Both the position numbers and the translations under genes were made by a program. This document shows, piece after piece, positions 54,267 to 63,611 of a stretch of DNA of 64,000 nt. The notes beneath the pieces were generated by a model, which saw only the letters and a list, made by a program, of their open reading frames with translations, did not search any database and was not told the DNA's origin. The stretch's first letter is position 1. Every line of letters starts with the position of its first letter. Source of the DNA: CAZRQL01 sp964602415 (GTDB taxonomy: Bacteria; Bacteroidota; Bacteroidia; Cytophagales; Flammeovirgaceae); contig CAZRQL010000002.1 of NCBI GenBank assembly GCA_964602415.1, positions 124,001 to 188,000 on the forward strand, read 5' to 3'.

Positions 54267-56522
54267 ATGTTTTCAAATACAGCCATTATAGCCTCCGAGC
54301 TTTCCATCTCTGTGCGTCAGGTTGAATCGGTCATTGCCCTTTTGGATGAAGGGGCTACCGTGCCTTTTATTGCCCGCTACCGCAAAGAAATCACAGGCAG
54401 TCTGGATGAAGTTGCCATCACAACAATCCGCGATCGAATCAGTGCCTTGCGCGAATTGGATAAAAGAAAGCAAACCGTACTGCGCAGTATCGAAGAACAA
54501 GGCAAACTCAGCGATGAGCTAAAAGCCAAAATAGATGCAGTGCTGACTATGAGTGAGTTGGAGGATTTATACCTGCCCTACAAGCCCAAACGCCGTACCA
54601 GAGCGGCCATAGCCAGAGAAAAAGGACTTGAGCCACTTGCTGTGGGCATCATCATGCGCCAAACCGACTTAGTGGGTTTGGCTTCAACTTTTTTGAGTGA
54701 AGAAAAAGGAGTAAACTCAGTAGAAGAAGCCTTTGCAGGCGCAAGAGATATTATAGCCGAGTGGATAAACGAAAACAGTCGCATTCGCAATGCCATGAGG
54801 CAAATTTTTGAACAAACTGCCGAGTTTGTTGCTAAATTGATAGAAGGAAAAGAAACTGAAGCCCAAAAGTTTAGAGATTATTTCGATTGGAGAGAACCCG
54901 TAAAATCTGCCCCTTCGCACCGAATTTTGGCCATGCGCAGGGGCGAAAATGAGGGCTTTTTGTCGCTTTCTGTAATGGTGGATGAAGAGATAGCTCATTC
55001 AAAACTCATCGAAATGGCTTTAGCCATGTCCTTGCCAGAAAGTATTGAAAATCAACAATCAACCCCTTTTTTACCCAACCACGAAGCCGAAGAGCAAATC
55101 CGTTTGGCGGCCTTAGATGGCTTCAAACGACTCCTCAAGCCTTCTATGGAAACAGAAATAAGACTTTGGGCCAAACAACGTGCCGATACAGAAGCGATTC
55201 ATGTTTTTGCCGGCAATATCAAACAACTGCTTATGTCTGCTCCGCTGGGACAAAAAGCCACTTTGGCCATAGACCCCGGCTACCGAACCGGTTGTAAAGC
55301 GGTTTGTCTTGACCCTCAGGGCAAACTGGTGCACGACGATGTAATATACCCGCACAGTAGCTCAAGTCGCGCCTCAGAAGAAGCCGCCGCTAAAGTCAAA
55401 AAAATGATCCAAGCCTTTGATATAGAAGCCATTGCAATCGGAAATGGAACGGCCAGCCGTGAGACAGAGGGCTTTTTTCGCTCGTTGGGGCTTTCTATCC
55501 CCATTGTAGTAGTCAATGAAAGCGGGGCTTCGGTTTATTCTGCTTCAGAAGTAGCCCGCGAAGAGTTTCCCGACAAAGACATCACGGTGCGCGGCGCAGT
55601 ATCCATCGGGCGCAGGCTTATGGATCCGCTGGCAGAATTGGTCAAGATAGACCCAAAATCCATAGGGGTTGGGCAATACCAACACGATGTAGATCAAAAC
55701 CTGCTCAAACAATCGCTTGATGATGTAGTCGTTAGTAGCGTCAATGCGGTAGGTGTCGAAGTCAATACAGCCAGCAAAGAGCTACTCAGTTATGTATCAG
55801 GACTTAACCTCACCGTAGCCAAAAATATAGTCAAGTACCGCGAAGAAAATGGGGCATTTGCGGGCAGAGAGTCACTTAAAAAAGTACCGCGTCTGGGCGA
55901 CAAAGCCTTTGAGCAAGCAGCCGGTTTTCTCAGAATCAGAGGCGCGAAAAATCCTTTGGACGAGTCCGCCGTTCATCCCGAATCCTACCACGTAGTAGAA
56001 AAAATGGCGGCTGATTTGGGGTGTAGCGTGGTAGATTTGATTAAAAACCAAGAACTTAGGAAAAAAATTAAACTCTCTAACTATGTGAGCGACAAAGTCG
56101 GTTTGCCCACCCTGCAAGACATACTCAGCGAACTATCCAAACCCGGCAGAGACCCGCGCGAGCAATTTGAGCACTTTGAGTTCGCAAAGGGAATAGAAAA
56201 AATCGAAGACCTTCGTATCGGTATGGAGCTGGTCGGTATCGTTACCAACATCACAAACTTTGGGGCATTTGTAGATGTGGGCGTGCACCAAGATGGCCTG
56301 CTGCACCTGAGCCAAATATCAGACCGATTTATCAAACACCCTTCAGAGGTACTCAAATTGCAACAAAAAGTAACAGTCAGGGTCTTGGAAGTGGACATCC
56401 AAAGAAAACGCATCAATCTGACTATGAAAGGGCAGAACAGTACTCCAAAGCCTTCGCGTAGCACAGCTTCCGATACCGACCCACTCAAAGCCCTCAAAGA
56501 AAAATTTGGCAAGTCGTCTTGA
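54267..56522 (+). CDS. Tex-family S1 RNA-binding transcription accessory protein
   Basis: Tex (751 residues) is a conserved nucleic-acid-binding protein related to eukaryotic Spt6. The order is an N-terminal helical part (VPFIARYRKEITGSLDE), a YqgF/RNase-H-like domain with ATLAIDPGYRTGCKAVCLD (about 330-348), helix-hairpin-helix repeats (SYVSGLNLTVAKNIVKYREENG region; VPRLGDKAFEQAAGFLRI), and a C-terminal S1 domain (about 640-715: GMELVGIVTNITNFGAFVDVGVHQDGLLH). Complete for the family. Its stop touches the end of the convergent helicase gene. Confidence 0.95.
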   Translation: MFSNTAIIASELSISVRQVESVIALLDEGATVPFIARYRKEITGSLDEVAITTIRDRISALRELDKRKQTVLRSIEEQGKLSDELKAKIDAVLTMSELEDLYLPYKPKRRTRAAIAREKGLEPLAVGIIMRQTDLVGLASTFLSEEKGVNSVEEAFAGARDIIAEWINENSRIRNAMRQIFEQTAEFVAKLIEGKETEAQKFRDYFDWREPVKSAPSHRILAMRRGENEGFLSLSVMVDEEIAHSKLIEMALAMSLPESIENQQSTPFLPNHEAEEQIRLAALDGFKRLLKPSMETEIRLWAKQRADTEAIHVFAGNIKQLLMSAPLGQKATLAIDPGYRTGCKAVCLDPQGKLVHDDVIYPHSSSSRASEEAAAKVKKMIQAFDIEAIAIGNGTASRETEGFFRSLGLSIPIVVVNESGASVYSASEVAREEFPDKDITVRGAVSIGRRLMDPLAELVKIDPKSIGVGQYQHDVDQNLLKQSLDDVVVSSVNAVGVEVNTASKELLSYVSGLNLTVAKNIVKYREENGAFAGRESLKKVPRLGDKAFEQAAGFLRIRGAKNPLDESAVHPESYHVVEKMAADLGCSVVDLIKNQELRKKIKLSNYVSDKVGLPTLQDILSELSKPGRDPREQFEHFEFAKGIEKIEDLRIGMELVGIVTNITNFGAFVDVGVHQDGLLHLSQISDRFIKHPSEVLKLQQKVTVRVLEVDIQRKRINLTMKGQNSTPKPSRSTASDTDPLKALKEKFGKSS

Positions 56523-57860
56523 TTATTTTTTGAACTTCTTTCTGGGTTTCTGGATTTGTTCTAGCAAATTAAAAGGCTTCTTGGGCTTCTTTTTTGAGGC
56601 TTCTTTTTTAGCCAACACATGCTTTTTTTCGTGAAAAGCACCTTGAAAATCAGGATTATCGCGTCTTTTTTGCTTATCCAATTCTTTCAAAATCTCTTGC
56701 TGCTCTTCAAACGGAGTCTCATAAGTCTGGATTTGGCTGGGAAGCGGTTTCTCGGCAATAAAAAGTTTAATCATCTTCTCTATTTTCCTAAAATGATACC
56801 GCTCTGCTTCGTTGCACAAAGTGATGGACTCGCCTTTGTTGAAAGCGCGACCCGTGCGGCCAATGCGGTGAACATAGTCTTCATAAACAACCGGCACATC
56901 AAAATTAATCACATGGCTCACCAAACTCACGTCAATACCCCTTGCGGCCACATCGGTAGCCACCAACAAACGTAAGTTACTGTTTTTAAACTCATTGATT
57001 GCATTGAGTCTGGTGTTTTGGTCTTTGTTGGCATGTATGACCCGCACGTCAAACCTCAGCTTTTCAAGCCTTTCAGAGATGGCCGTTGCATTTTTTCGCG
57101 TTTTGGTAAAAATAATCGCCTTGCTAATGGCCTTGTCTGCATCTTTGAGCAAGTGGATGAGCAGGTCTATTTTGGCTTGGAAATTTGGAACAAAATAGAC
57201 CGATTGCTCAACAGTCTGTGCCGGAGTAGATTGGGGCGTAACCTCTACTTTGAGGGGAGACTCTAAAAAGCCTTCAATCAATCTTTCTACTTTTTCGGGC
57301 ATGGTGGCCGAAAAAAGCAGGTTTTGACGCTTGCGGGGCACCACTTCCAAAAAGCGCATGATTTGGGGATAAAAGCCCATATCCATCATTTTGTCGGCTT
57401 CATCGAGAACAAAAATCTGCAAAGTCTTGAAAGACAAAGCCGTGGACATATACAAATCCCAAATTCGCCCGGGTGTACCAATGAGCAAATCACACCCCCC
57501 CTCAAGTGCTTGCTCTTGAGGCTTTTGACCTGTGCCCCCATACACGCATTGTATCCGAAGGTCGGTGTAGGCTGCAAATTTTTGGGCTTCCTCAAAAACC
57601 TGCAAAGCCAACTCGCGTGTGGGGGCAACCACAAGGGCACGGGGACTTTGGCCTTGGGCATATTTGACTTTCATCAAAATAGGCCAAAGATATGCACCCG
57701 TTTTGCCCGTGCCTGTCTGGGCTATCCCCAACAAGTCATGCCCCTGTAAAATAAGGGGTATGGCCTGGGATTGTATCTCAGTAGGACTTTTAAAGCCTGC
57801 ATCAGCTATGGCATTGATGATTTGACGATTGAGCGCAAAACACTCAAAGGGATTATCCAT
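56523..57860 (-). CDS. DEAD-box RNA helicase (RhlE-like)
   Basis: An ATP-dependent RNA helicase of 445 residues. All core motifs are present: Q motif KSPTEIQSQAIPL, Walker A AQTGTGKT, APTRELALQVF, GTPGRIWDL, FVLDEADKMMDMGF (DEAD), FSATMPEKVE, ATDVAARGIDV and YVHRIGRTGRAF. A basic tail (KKPKKPFNLLEQ..KKFKK) follows. This type helps ribosome assembly and RNA turnover, especially in the cold. It is a single gene, convergent with tex with no space between, so both messages overlap at their ends. Confidence 0.95.
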   Translation of the reverse strand: MDNPFECFALNRQIINAIADAGFKSPTEIQSQAIPLILQGHDLLGIAQTGTGKTGAYLWPILMKVKYAQGQSPRALVVAPTRELALQVFEEAQKFAAYTDLRIQCVYGGTGQKPQEQALEGGCDLLIGTPGRIWDLYMSTALSFKTLQIFVLDEADKMMDMGFYPQIMRFLEVVPRKRQNLLFSATMPEKVERLIEGFLESPLKVEVTPQSTPAQTVEQSVYFVPNFQAKIDLLIHLLKDADKAISKAIIFTKTRKNATAISERLEKLRFDVRVIHANKDQNTRLNAINEFKNSNLRLLVATDVAARGIDVSLVSHVINFDVPVVYEDYVHRIGRTGRAFNKGESITLCNEAERYHFRKIEKMIKLFIAEKPLPSQIQTYETPFEEQQEILKELDKQKRRDNPDFQGAFHEKKHVLAKKEASKKKPKKPFNLLEQIQKPRKKFKK

Positions 57861-57905
57861 GTGTTAAAAATAAATTTTTCCGGCAACTTTTTGTACGAAA
57901 GACAA

Positions 57906-58934
57906 CTACATCAAAATCCTCTCTCTATCGTTGCCGTACAAAATGGCCTGTACCGTTGGTTGCTTCAAAAAGTCATGCGGAAAACCCAATTCAATGGCAC
58001 TCGCTTCATTGAGAACAAGCATATCTTCGGCAGAGAGGCTAAACTCCAAACAGCCCATCGTATCGAGCAGTTGGGTTTGCGTCCGTGCTCCCACTATAGG
58101 AATGTGGTTTGCGGACATTTGGCGCACCCAGTTGAGTGCCACTTGGGCAGGGGTTCTGCCGATTTGCTCGGCTACCTGAGCTACTTTGCGGGCGATTGTC
58201 AGGTTTCTTTCACTGAGTTTGGTGCTTTTTTCGGTCAGTCTTGCTCCGCTTGCCGCGCCTTTGTTGTGTTTGCCTGTCAGCACGCCGCCCCCCAGCGGAG
58301 ACCAAGGCGTTACACTCATACCAAAATGCGCCGCCATAGGCAACAAATCTCGCTCAGGGGTGCGTTGGATGAGCGAATACTCTACCTGCAATGCACAAAA
58401 AGGAGTCCAGCCACGCAACTCTGCCATGGTGTTGGCCTTAGAGACTATCCAAGCAGGGGTGTCGGAGATGGCCACATAGTGGACTTTGCCTTGCCTGACC
58501 AAATCGTCCAGCCCGCGCATCACCTCTTCTACGGGTGTCAAAAAGTCCCAAGCGTGTACCCATAAAATATCCAAATACTCGGTGTTGAGCCGCCTGAGTG
58601 ATTGTTCTACGCTGAACATCATGTTTTTGCGGTGGTTGCCGCTGGCGTTTACATTGTCGCGCTGCTCGGTGAGAGAGTACTTGCTGGCCAGCACGAAGTA
58701 CTCCCGCCGACCAGCTATAAACTCACCCAGCCATTTTTCCGATGTGCCCTCCGTATAGCGATTGGCTGTGTCCAAAAAATTGCCGCCTAACTCACAATAG
58801 GCATCAAATATTTTGCGGCTTTCCTCGTAGTCCGCACCCGTACCCCACTCAGTGCCAAAGGTCATTGTCCCAAGGCATATTTCCGAAACGCGCAATCCCG
58901 TGCGTCCGAAAAGTTTAAAATTTAATTTTGTCAT
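57906..58934 (-). CDS. Aldo/keto reductase
   Basis: An NADPH-dependent oxidoreductase of 342 residues with the (beta/alpha)8 fold. The catalytic tetrad can be placed: Asp and Tyr in GGNFLDTANRYTEGTSEKWLG, Lys in VLASKYSL and His in LDILWVHAWD. The cofactor region reads VTPWSPLGGGVLTGKH and IVGARTQTQL. It belongs to the group of general-stress or YghZ-like reductases acting on aldehydes; the true substrate is unknown. It lies 45 bases upstream of the helicase gene on the same strand. Confidence 0.92.
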   Translation of the reverse strand: MTKLNFKLFGRTGLRVSEICLGTMTFGTEWGTGADYEESRKIFDAYCELGGNFLDTANRYTEGTSEKWLGEFIAGRREYFVLASKYSLTEQRDNVNASGNHRKNMMFSVEQSLRRLNTEYLDILWVHAWDFLTPVEEVMRGLDDLVRQGKVHYVAISDTPAWIVSKANTMAELRGWTPFCALQVEYSLIQRTPERDLLPMAAHFGMSVTPWSPLGGGVLTGKHNKGAASGARLTEKSTKLSERNLTIARKVAQVAEQIGRTPAQVALNWVRQMSANHIPIVGARTQTQLLDTMGCLEFSLSAEDMLVLNEASAIELGFPHDFLKQPTVQAILYGNDRERILM

Positions 58935-59002
58935 CTGGATTAAAATATTGAACCAACAAAAAAAGTGATACTCCCAAAAAGTTTAGCCAAACAATATTGC
59001 AA

Positions 59003-61540
59003 TCAAGCAACCTTCGCCGGCTTTGCTGCCTTTGGGTGATTGTGAGTGGTTTGCTTAGAGGCCATCCACAAACAAACAAGCACCAGCAGCGCAACCAAAG
59101 CAGCCGAAATCATTGAAATGGTATTTCCGATGGCGTAAGAGCGGGGGTTGAAGTGCATCTCAATCACATGGCTGCCCGCCGGAATCTCCGCAGCACGCAG
59201 CACATAGTTGGCTCGCAAGATTGGGGCGGGCTGACCATCAATCAAAAGTTGCCAGCCGGGCTCGTAGTGTACCTCCGAAAACACCACCAAAGCATCATTT
59301 GATGACTTGAAATCGTAGATTAAATGGCGGTTGTGGTAAGAGGTCAATTTGATAAAAGCATTGGAATCTAACTGAAAATCTGTTTTGGAAGGCTTAAATT
59401 TATTTTGGTCAAAAACGGCCTGATAGGCTGTATTGATTTGTCCCAACTTAGCAATCTCCTCATCGGGCGAAGCCACCAAAACGGCTTTTTCTACCATCCA
59501 AGCCGCCCCCAGAGCCGCATCGTTGAGAAAAACGTCTTCTGCCCTGTTGCCGCCTTTGAAGTAGCGGGCGTTGAGCATATTGAGTACACCGTAGCGCGAA
59601 AAATTAGACCTCAGCGAGTCGTTGCCGCTTTTCAAGTCTTCAATAAAAAGCTGCATTTGAGGGCTGATTTGCCTTTCTATCAAATCTTGGTAGCGGCGCA
59701 TTTTGACAGGATGGTAGCCCCCCACGGCGCGGTGGAAATAAGCGGTTTGGGCTTCGTTAAAAGGATTGTTGAAGTTAAGCACGCGGTAGTGGGTGTCTTG
59801 TGAAAAAAGAGTATTCTGATAATCAAATATCTTCTCGTCGGCAGGGGTTTTCTTGATGAATTGGGCGGCGGGATTTTTTTCAAATTTGGCTTCATATACG
59901 TACCTACCGGCCACTACAGCAAGGTCTAAAGCCATCAACCCCGCAACAGACAGGGCAGCCACCTGCAAAGAAATGGTTTTGCGCAAGCTCAAAAAAATCA
60001 ATCCTGCAGCCACCAAAATAAATCCCAAAGAGCGAAAAGCGTCGTTTTGCAGCAAAGTTTGGCGGTCTTGCTGAATGAGCGCGGCCAATTCGTTGCCAAA
60101 GCGGGCATCGTCTTCGGGGTGTACATACAAAAATTGAGTAGAGGCTACCAGCACCAACAAACACACTCCGGCGGTTGCCCCTGCGGCTATATACATTTTT
60201 TTGAGGTACTCTTCGCGGGGCATGGCCAGCAGTCGCTGCAAAGCCAATATAGCAGCAAAAGGCATGATGGTCAAGCCTATACCCAAAGCCATAGAAACAG
60301 AGCGAAACTTGTTGAAGCCGGGTATGTAGTCAAAAAGAAAATAATTGAAGAAGGCAAAATTTTTGCCCCAAGCCAAAAATAAGGTCAAAACAACGGCAGC
60401 AAGTATCCACCACCTCTCCCTGTCATCCAAGACAAGCAAAGCGAAAACAAACAAAAAACACACCACCGCCCCTGCATACAAAGGGCCTCCCGTAAAGGGC
60501 TGGTCGCCCCAATACAATCCTGCATTGTTTACAAATTGTTCAAAGCGGTTGCGGTCAATTTGTCCGCCTCGCATCACGCGCTCCGCAAATTGGTACGTCT
60601 GGGTTGAGGGGCTGAGTTTGGCATTGCTTGAGCCACCTTTGTAGTTGGGAATCAATAAAGTGAGAGACTCCTCTACCCCCTGACTCCAAGCAAAAGCATA
60701 GTCTTTATCCAGTCCTTTTTGGGGAGACTTGTCAGCCCCTGAATTTAGCTCTGAGCCGCCACGCATCGAATAAGGGTTGTATTCGGCCACAATCATGAGC
60801 TTGCCGGCAGATACACCCAAAGCCAGTGCCCCGCAAGCCAAAGCCAAACCCGAAGCCAAAGCAAACTGCTTCAACTGCTTGTTTTTTAAGGCGTAAACAA
60901 ACTCGCTGATGGCATACAACAGGCAAATCAAGCCAAAATAATACGTAATCTGATAGTGGGCAGAGCGCACCTCCAAAGCCGCTCCCAGAGCAGTAAGCGC
61001 AAGCCCCACCAAATACTTACCTTGATAGAGTTTGCGCAAACCCGCCAAAATAATGGCGGCATAAGAAATCGCCCACATTTTGGTGGTGTGGCCTGACTCA
61101 ATATTAATGATGTTGTAAGTGCCAAAGCCAAAAGCCAAAGCCCCCAACATAGCCAAGTAGGGCTGCACCCCGTAAGCCAATAACAGTATGAAAAACGAAG
61201 TCAGAGAAATAAAAAAAGTGCTTGAAGCACTGTGGTATTTGAAAAAACCACCTGTCGCGCGGGCAATATAGGGAAAGGGAAAATCAGATATAGGCGTAGC
61301 CACCAAGTAATCCGGCATGCCCCCAAAAAGCGCATCGTTCCATAGGGTAACTTCGCCTGATTTTTTGGCGGCTTCCAAAGAGCGATTGGACATACCCAAA
61401 AACTGAATCGCATCCGATTGAACCAAGGATTTGCCCGAGATGACCTCAGGATAAAAGAAAAATATAGTAGCTAAGTAAAATACCCCCAAACAAATAGCGT
61501 ATGGCAGTAGAGTTGATGAACGATTCATACTATCTTCCAT
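59003..61540 (-). CDS. YfhO-family membrane protein
   Basis: A membrane protein of 845 residues with about 13 helices, related to GT-C glycosyltransferases. Family features are the long first extracytoplasmic loop (SLVQSDAIQFLGMSN, WNDALFGGMPDY), the region GALAFGFGTYNIINIESGHTTKMW, and the C-terminal beta-domain WQLLIDGQPAPILRANYVLRA ... FNPRSYAIGNTIS before the last helix. In Firmicutes YfhO decorates wall polymers, while in Bacteroidota the acceptor is unknown. Its promoter is a good match (TTG / TAGTTTTG). Confidence 0.9.
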   Translation of the reverse strand: MEDSMNRSSTLLPYAICLGVFYLATIFFFYPEVISGKSLVQSDAIQFLGMSNRSLEAAKKSGEVTLWNDALFGGMPDYLVATPISDFPFPYIARATGGFFKYHSASSTFFISLTSFFILLLAYGVQPYLAMLGALAFGFGTYNIINIESGHTTKMWAISYAAIILAGLRKLYQGKYLVGLALTALGAALEVRSAHYQITYYFGLICLLYAISEFVYALKNKQLKQFALASGLALACGALALGVSAGKLMIVAEYNPYSMRGGSELNSGADKSPQKGLDKDYAFAWSQGVEESLTLLIPNYKGGSSNAKLSPSTQTYQFAERVMRGGQIDRNRFEQFVNNAGLYWGDQPFTGGPLYAGAVVCFLFVFALLVLDDRERWWILAAVVLTLFLAWGKNFAFFNYFLFDYIPGFNKFRSVSMALGIGLTIMPFAAILALQRLLAMPREEYLKKMYIAAGATAGVCLLVLVASTQFLYVHPEDDARFGNELAALIQQDRQTLLQNDAFRSLGFILVAAGLIFLSLRKTISLQVAALSVAGLMALDLAVVAGRYVYEAKFEKNPAAQFIKKTPADEKIFDYQNTLFSQDTHYRVLNFNNPFNEAQTAYFHRAVGGYHPVKMRRYQDLIERQISPQMQLFIEDLKSGNDSLRSNFSRYGVLNMLNARYFKGGNRAEDVFLNDAALGAAWMVEKAVLVASPDEEIAKLGQINTAYQAVFDQNKFKPSKTDFQLDSNAFIKLTSYHNRHLIYDFKSSNDALVVFSEVHYEPGWQLLIDGQPAPILRANYVLRAAEIPAGSHVIEMHFNPRSYAIGNTISMISAALVALLVLVCLWMASKQTTHNHPKAAKPAKVA

Positions 61541-61553
61541 GATTTTAGATGAA

Positions 61554-61586
61554 CAAAACTAATTTAATATTTTTAATACCCATCAA
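61554..61586 (-). promoter_or_regulatory. Promoter of the yfhO-family gene
   Basis: On the minus strand TTG (61584-61586), a 22-base spacer and TAGTTTTG (61554-61561) precede the ATG 61540 by 13 bases. It overlaps the end region of the preceding gene. Confidence 0.55.
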
Positions 61587-62187
61587 TGATATTGCGTTTG
61601 TTGATTTCATCCATGAGTACCTCAAGCTCGCTCTCTGTGATGATTTTTTGGTCAAACAGCCAAAGAAACAACTCTTTGTGCTCTTCGGGTGAGCGAAACC
61701 GCTCTATCTTCATGTATTTGCTCCTCAAATAGTTGTACCGTCGGGAATAAATCTCAGCTATAAACTCATCAACAACTTGTTTGTCAGAGTCGTGGTACAA
61801 AAAATCAACCTTAGGATGGGAGTTGATTTCTTTAAAATATTGCGTCTGGTTTTGATCTATAAGTTTTTTGAAAAAAACAACCGCACCTATCAAAAACACA
61901 AAACTAAGCCCTCCGGCCACAAAGGCATAAGGCCCTTGAGCCATAATAGGCGGCAAACCAAATAAATACAAAACAATAAATAAGATATTGAAAAAAATAG
62001 AGACTACCAAAGCAACCTTTTCAAAATTGCCCTGCTGACTGTAAACATATTCGCCGGCTTCTATGCTTTCATATTTGAGTATAAATTTTGAATAAGAATC
62101 TTGGGATTGTATTTCAACCTCAATACCTTCCTGATGCAATAAAAATTGCCTTGACTGAGACCCCCTTTTCTGTTTCAATTGCTTCAT
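61573..62187 (-). CDS. Hypothetical membrane protein with two helices
   Basis: A protein of 204 residues. Residues 1-50 are soluble, two helices follow (about 60-80, VALVVSIFFNILFIVLYLFG, and 87-107, PYFVAGGLSFVFLIGAVVFF-like), and a soluble C-terminal part is rich in Glu, Arg and Tyr. No family recognised. It begins nine bases after the stop of the TPR/coiled-coil gene, with TAATTTTG formed from that stop codon and four bases before the ATG. Co-expression with that gene is likely. Confidence 0.65.
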   Translation of the reverse strand: MKQLKQKRGSQSRQFLLHQEGIEVEIQSQDSYSKFILKYESIEAGEYVYSQQGNFEKVALVVSIFFNILFIVLYLFGLPPIMAQGPYAFVAGGLSFVFLIGAVVFFKKLIDQNQTQYFKEINSHPKVDFLYHDSDKQVVDEFIAEIYSRRYNYLRSKYMKIERFRSPEEHKELFLWLFDQKIITESELEVLMDEINKRNIIDGY

Positions 62188-62196
62188 GGCTCAAAA

Positions 62197-63450
62197 TTAC
62201 TCAAATCTCGCGCCTCTCTCTTTGGCTTTGGTGTAGCGGCGCAAACTCCTATACAGTTTTTCTATTGCTTCGCTTTGATTGGGACTCAAATTTTCCCTGA
62301 GTGTCAAGGCTTTCTGCAAAGTAGAGACCAAACCCGGTATTTGGTTGAGAAGCTCGTTTTCAAGATGCGAAATAAATTTATCTTTTTCATTGTTGAGCTT
62401 GGTGAGTTGTTTTTTAGTTATCTGCAATTCTTTGGATTTGAATTTGTATTCTTCGAGGCCGGCGTTGAGCTTCTGATTTTCTAACAGCAAAGAGGAGGAA
62501 TTTTGCTCAGTCTGACGCTTTTGGCTCAACAAAAGGCGGTTGGAGGCTGCGCTGCGCCTTGTTTCCCTTAGCAGGAACACCACCATAATTGCGGAAAGCA
62601 ACACCACAATCCCCAAAAGAGTATTGAGTCGGTTTTGAAGTTTGATAATGGATTCATTTTGCTTTATCTTTTCTTGGTCGGCTTGTTGCTTTTGTCTCAA
62701 GTTTTGGGCTTCCAGTTCTGCCGCACGCCGATTGGCCTCTGCCTCCTCTTTTATGAGTCTGTTGATTTCTAATTCTTTTTGCAGTTGCAAATTCTTAAGT
62801 TTGCCTATTTGAAAAGCCTGTTCCTTAGAAATCTCTTTTTGTCTTTTGGCCTCAAGCGGATCGGTTTGCTCCAACAACATACCACTGGTAAAAGCGTTTT
62901 TGTAAAACTTGTGCTTGGCCATATCTCCCGTTGCTGCATACACTTTGGAAAGAAGGTTGTAGCACTCCAATATCTTGTTTTTGTATTGTGTAGGAAAAGA
63001 GCCCATCAGCATCAAAGCCTCCTGCAAATGTGGCAATGCCTCATCCGATTTCGATAGCTCATGAAGCAATTGGCCTTTCTCAAAAAGGGCTTCTGCAAGT
63101 TCTTTTTTCTCTTTCTTTTTCCTAAAAATCACTATCGCCCTGTCAAAATTGGGTAAAGCCGCAAACTTTTCCTGTGTTGTCTTGGATTTTTTTAGGTATA
63201 TCCTACCCATGTCAAAATAACAGCCAGCCATCGCTTTGTCATCGGCGGAAAGGGCAAAATTCATGGCCGCCTCATTCAACCAATACAGGGCAGAGTCGTG
63301 TGCGCCTATTTTTTCGTACTCATTGGAAATGCGGTAGCAAACAGTGGCTTTGGTGGCCTCGTCGTTAGCGCGGTTGAGTAGCTCATAATGTAGATGCAAT
63401 TGATTTTGTGCGTATAATCCAACAACATCTAAAACACAAAATAGCACCAT
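62197..63450 (-). CDS. TPR / membrane / coiled-coil protein resembling a kinase-less sensor
   Basis: A protein of about 417 residues from ATG 63450 (MVLFCVLDVVGLYAQ as signal peptide). The frame is open to 63690, but that would overlap the next gene. A periplasmic TPR part (about 20-190) is followed by a charged coiled coil (KEISKEQAFQIGKL and on), one membrane helix (NTLLGIVVLLSAIMVVFLL) and a cytoplasmic coiled coil. The end, LNNEKDKFISHLENELLNQIPGL, resembles the helix before the phospho-accepting His of TPR histidine kinases. The His is missing and no ATPase domain follows. Probably a degenerate sensor or scaffold. Confidence 0.65.
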   Translation of the reverse strand: MVLFCVLDVVGLYAQNQLHLHYELLNRANDEATKATVCYRISNEYEKIGAHDSALYWLNEAAMNFALSADDKAMAGCYFDMGRIYLKKSKTTQEKFAALPNFDRAIVIFRKKKEKKELAEALFEKGQLLHELSKSDEALPHLQEALMLMGSFPTQYKNKILECYNLLSKVYAATGDMAKHKFYKNAFTSGMLLEQTDPLEAKRQKEISKEQAFQIGKLKNLQLQKELEINRLIKEEAEANRRAAELEAQNLRQKQQADQEKIKQNESIIKLQNRLNTLLGIVVLLSAIMVVFLLRETRRSAASNRLLLSQKRQTEQNSSSLLLENQKLNAGLEEYKFKSKELQITKKQLTKLNNEKDKFISHLENELLNQIPGLVSTLQKALTLRENLSPNQSEAIEKLYRSLRRYTKAKERGARFE

Positions 63451-63611
63451 AAACCCAAAAAGATACTTTGCAATTCCCAAAAAGTAGCAGAGTATCAACC
63501 CATCACTTTTAACCAAAAACAAACCTTGATGGAAGCAAAAAAGTTGCTTCAACCATTGGAACGTTATCTTTGGGCAACTGTTGTTACAGCCGATGCTTCT
63601 TGTTTCCATGA

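Noticed and set aside
57771..58565. Open frame of 264 codons opposite the aldo/keto reductase and helicase start
   Set aside because: Spans two real genes in antisense and lacks any recognisable domain.
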